From NCBI GenBank assembly GCA_963696405.1, contig CAVOJY010000003.1:1-64000 (forward strand): a DNA stretch of 64,000 bases, written 5' to 3'. Numbering within the stretch: position 1 is the first letter of the stretch; each line of letters begins with the position of its first letter. The notes beneath the pieces are model-generated. The model was not told the origin of the DNA. It searched no databases and saw only the letters and a list, made by a program, of their open reading frames with translations. Of this stretch, positions 62,518 through 64,000 are shown piece after piece. Both the position numbers and the translations under genes were made by a program. Origin of the DNA: CAVOJY01 sp963696405. GTDB taxonomy: Bacteria; Chloroflexota; Limnocylindria; Limnocylindrales; CSP1-4.

Positions 62518-63624
62518 CTATGAGTCTGTCGTCGCAATCGCCCGCGCCTGCCCCGCGGAAGTCCCTCCGTCCACCGTGTCCTCGCGGAACAGACGAGGCC
62601 GAAGCCGCAGCGCCGCCCAGACGAGGGCGAGCATGACCGGGACCTCGATGAGCGGGCCCACCACGGTCGCGAGCGCGACCGTCGGCGAGAAGGCGGTGAT
62701 GGCGATCGCGATGGCGATCTCGAAGTCCCGGCCGGTCGCGTTGAAGGCGACGGCCACGGCATCGCCGTAGTTGAAGCCGAGGCGCCAGCCGACCAGGTAG
62801 ACAACGAAGAACATCACAACGAAGAAGATCGTCATGGGGATCGCCATCTCCAGGACAATGGCTGGGCGCTCCAGGATGAGATCGCCCTTCAGCGCGAACA
62901 TGACAATCAGCGTGAAGAGCAGGCCCAGGATGGACATGGCGGAGAGGCCTGGCTTGAGCCGCTCCATCGCCTCCTCGCCGCCTCGCCGGACCACGAGCTG
63001 GCGCGTAATGACGCCCAGCAGCAGCGGGAGGCCGAGGTAGAGGATGACGCTCTCCGCAACGACCCAGACATCGAAACTCACGTTCCCGATGAGCAGGCTG
63101 GCGTAGACCGGGATGAGCAGCATCTGGGCAACCGAGTTGAAGGCGACGAACACGAGCGCCATCGGGACGTTGCCCTTTGCCAGGTACGTGAAGATGATGA
63201 CCATGGCGATGCACGGTGCCAGGCCGTAGAGGACAAGGCCCGTGTGCAGCTCCGGGTCGGACACGAACAGGTTGGCCAGGCCAAGCATGAAGAACGGTGC
63301 GATCACGAAGTTGAAGAACAGGACGACGGCGAGCTGCTTCGGTGCCCGGAGGGCATCCCCGATCTCGGTCAGGCGGACGTTCGTCATCGCCGGGTACATC
63401 ATGAGGAAGAGGCCGATCGGGACGCCGAGGGAGATCGCATTGGCCACCGTCGGCTCGAACGTGCCGCCGGCGATTGCCTTGATGGCGTCGATCGGCGGGG
63501 TGAGCGCGAAGTCCGAGATGTTGAGTGCCTTCCCGATCGCGATCCCGACCGCCATGCTGAAGAGGACGAAGAACGGCAGCAGCCGGAAGTCCTCGAGTCG
63601 TGCCAGCAACTTGGATGCACTCAC
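62518..63624 (-). CDS. ACR3-family arsenite efflux transporter
   Basis: Arsenite/H+ antiporter (ACR3/ArsB-3 type), 368 residues from the GTG at 63624 (VSASKLLARLEDFRLLPFFV), AAGGAGAG nine bases upstream. Ten membrane segments. The key cysteine segment is GLAPCIAMVIIFTYLAKGN, and VPIGLFLMMYPAMTNVRLTE and NATGRDFEIAIAIAITAFSP match the family. An ATG at 63882 is open in frame, but its product has no family match. Downstream of the small thioredoxin-like gene, 47 bases away. Confidence 0.92.
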   Translation of the reverse strand: MSASKLLARLEDFRLLPFFVLFSMAVGIAIGKALNISDFALTPPIDAIKAIAGGTFEPTVANAISLGVPIGLFLMMYPAMTNVRLTEIGDALRAPKQLAVVLFFNFVIAPFFMLGLANLFVSDPELHTGLVLYGLAPCIAMVIIFTYLAKGNVPMALVFVAFNSVAQMLLIPVYASLLIGNVSFDVWVVAESVILYLGLPLLLGVITRQLVVRRGGEEAMERLKPGLSAMSILGLLFTLIVMFALKGDLILERPAIVLEMAIPMTIFFVVMFFVVYLVGWRLGFNYGDAVAVAFNATGRDFEIAIAIAITAFSPTVALATVVGPLIEVPVMLALVWAALRLRPRLFREDTVDGGTSAGQARAIATTDS

Positions 63625-63671
63625 CCTCGTCTCTCCTTGGGTCGGCCCTTTGGGCAGGTCGCGAACCTGTG

Positions 63672-63908
63672 TCAGGCTTCGCTGATCCAGACGGCGATGT
63701 CGCCAGCGGACGGGACCCGGCCGTAGCTCACGAGTCTCCCGTCGACGTACAGGCCCGGGGTGCGGAGGATCCCGCGGCGGGCGATCTCCATCTCGTCGTA
63801 GATGTGGACCACCTCTGCGTCGACGCCGGCCATCCCGGCGGCCTCCCTGGCATTCTCCTCGAGCCGCCGGCAGTTGGCGCATCCGCGGCCCAGCACTTCG
63901 ATCTTCAT
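63672..63908 (-). CDS. Small thioredoxin-fold (redox-active disulfide) protein
   Basis: 78 residues from the ATG at 63908 (MKIEVLGRGCANCRRLEENA) with GGAGGAAAG upstream. CxxC active site in GRGCANC (residues 10 and 13), then the strand-helix pattern and the cis-Pro site RTPGLYVDGRLVSYGRVPS. This mini-thioredoxin family often sits in arsenic and selenium operons, where it may reduce arsenate reductase or a metallochaperone. It precedes ACR3 on the same strand. Confidence 0.9.
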   Translation of the reverse strand: MKIEVLGRGCANCRRLEENAREAAGMAGVDAEVVHIYDEMEIARRGILRTPGLYVDGRLVSYGRVPSAGDIAVWISEA

Positions 63909-63969
63909 GTGGCGTCTTTCCTCCAGGAGGCCCGCCGTCACGCGTCGGACGGCATGGCCGGGGCGATGA

Positions 63970-64000
63970 TCAGGTGACGAGGTTGAACAGGTAGCCGATG
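63970..64000 (-). CDS. 3' end of an upstream arsenic-operon gene, probably a permease
   Basis: The last nine residues and stop of a gene running off the right edge: IGYLFNLVT, TGA at 63972-63970. The hydrophobic end resembles the C-terminus of the UPF0718-type permeases that sit beside thioredoxin and ACR3 genes in other operons; with nine residues this is only an inference. 61 bases separate it from the thioredoxin-like start. Confidence 0.4.
   Translation of the reverse strand, partial: IGYLFNLVT

Overview
This is a GC-rich bacterial chromosomal window with dense genes on both strands, many GTG starts and AG-rich ribosome binding sites. I saw no rRNA, tRNA, CRISPR array or transposase. The substrate-binding lipoprotein has a long Pro/Ala/Thr/Glu linker directly after its lipobox cysteine, and it sits among two Lgt-type genes, HdrABC and non-pyrrolysine MttB proteins. 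Together these suggest a soil or freshwater Chloroflexota-like organism. That is inference, not proof.

Layout. 1-2.9 kb: hdrC-hdrB-hdrA (minus), running off the left edge and full of single-base indels. 3.4-14.3 kb: housekeeping and stress genes: a CvpA-domain serine protease (MarP type), a LOG-family protein, an SRPBCC protein, a DksA-like gene broken by a stop codon, a 57-residue YHS protein, a penicillin-acylase-family Ntn hydrolase, a cupin, an Lrp regulator and lgt. 14.3-43 kb: a catabolic island. It holds five GntR/FCD regulators, a transaldolase-family gene, two MttB-superfamily methyltransferases, a cupin, SDR, ornithine-cyclodeaminase-like and alanine-racemase-like proteins. It also holds a spermidine/putrescine-type ABC transporter, an epimerase, an MBL-fold hydrolase, a ThDP enzyme, a ketopantoate-reductase-like protein, and a sugar-type ABC transporter followed by a large protein resembling D-apionate lactonase. 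43.6-48.7 kb: central carbon metabolism (pckA, gltA, PPK2, mdh). 48.7-64 kb: a lipoprotein, a YtcJ-type amidohydrolase, an Lgt-like protein without the usual signature, asparaginase II, an FTR1-type permease, gltX, a PiT/PhoU-like phosphate pair, glpD-glpK, and an arsenic block (ACR3, mini-thioredoxin, the end of another gene).

The most interesting signal is regulatory. Several promoters in the island have the form TTGAC(A/G)-N17-TA(C/G)nGT, with near-perfect inverted repeats on or beside them. Three operator families can be read: GGnnnACCGGTnnnCC (six good sites, one just upstream of the GntR gene at 16.5 kb), GGTnnACGGTTTACC (shared by the GntR gene at 21.3 kb and the first mttB promoter), and GTCAACnGTTGRC (shared by the GntR gene at 34.1 kb and the second mttB promoter). 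The pattern suggests that several FCD-type regulators jointly control uptake and demethylation or oxidation of related methylated or sugar-acid substrates.

Sequence quality is uneven. hdrCBA, the transaldolase, the first mttB, the polyamine-type ABC operon, the epimerase, the MBL hydrolase and the ThDP enzyme carry many +1 (and a few -1) indels. The protein-coding sequence from 33 kb onward is clean. I read these genes as probably intact in the organism and damaged in the consensus, and I give whole-gene spans for them.
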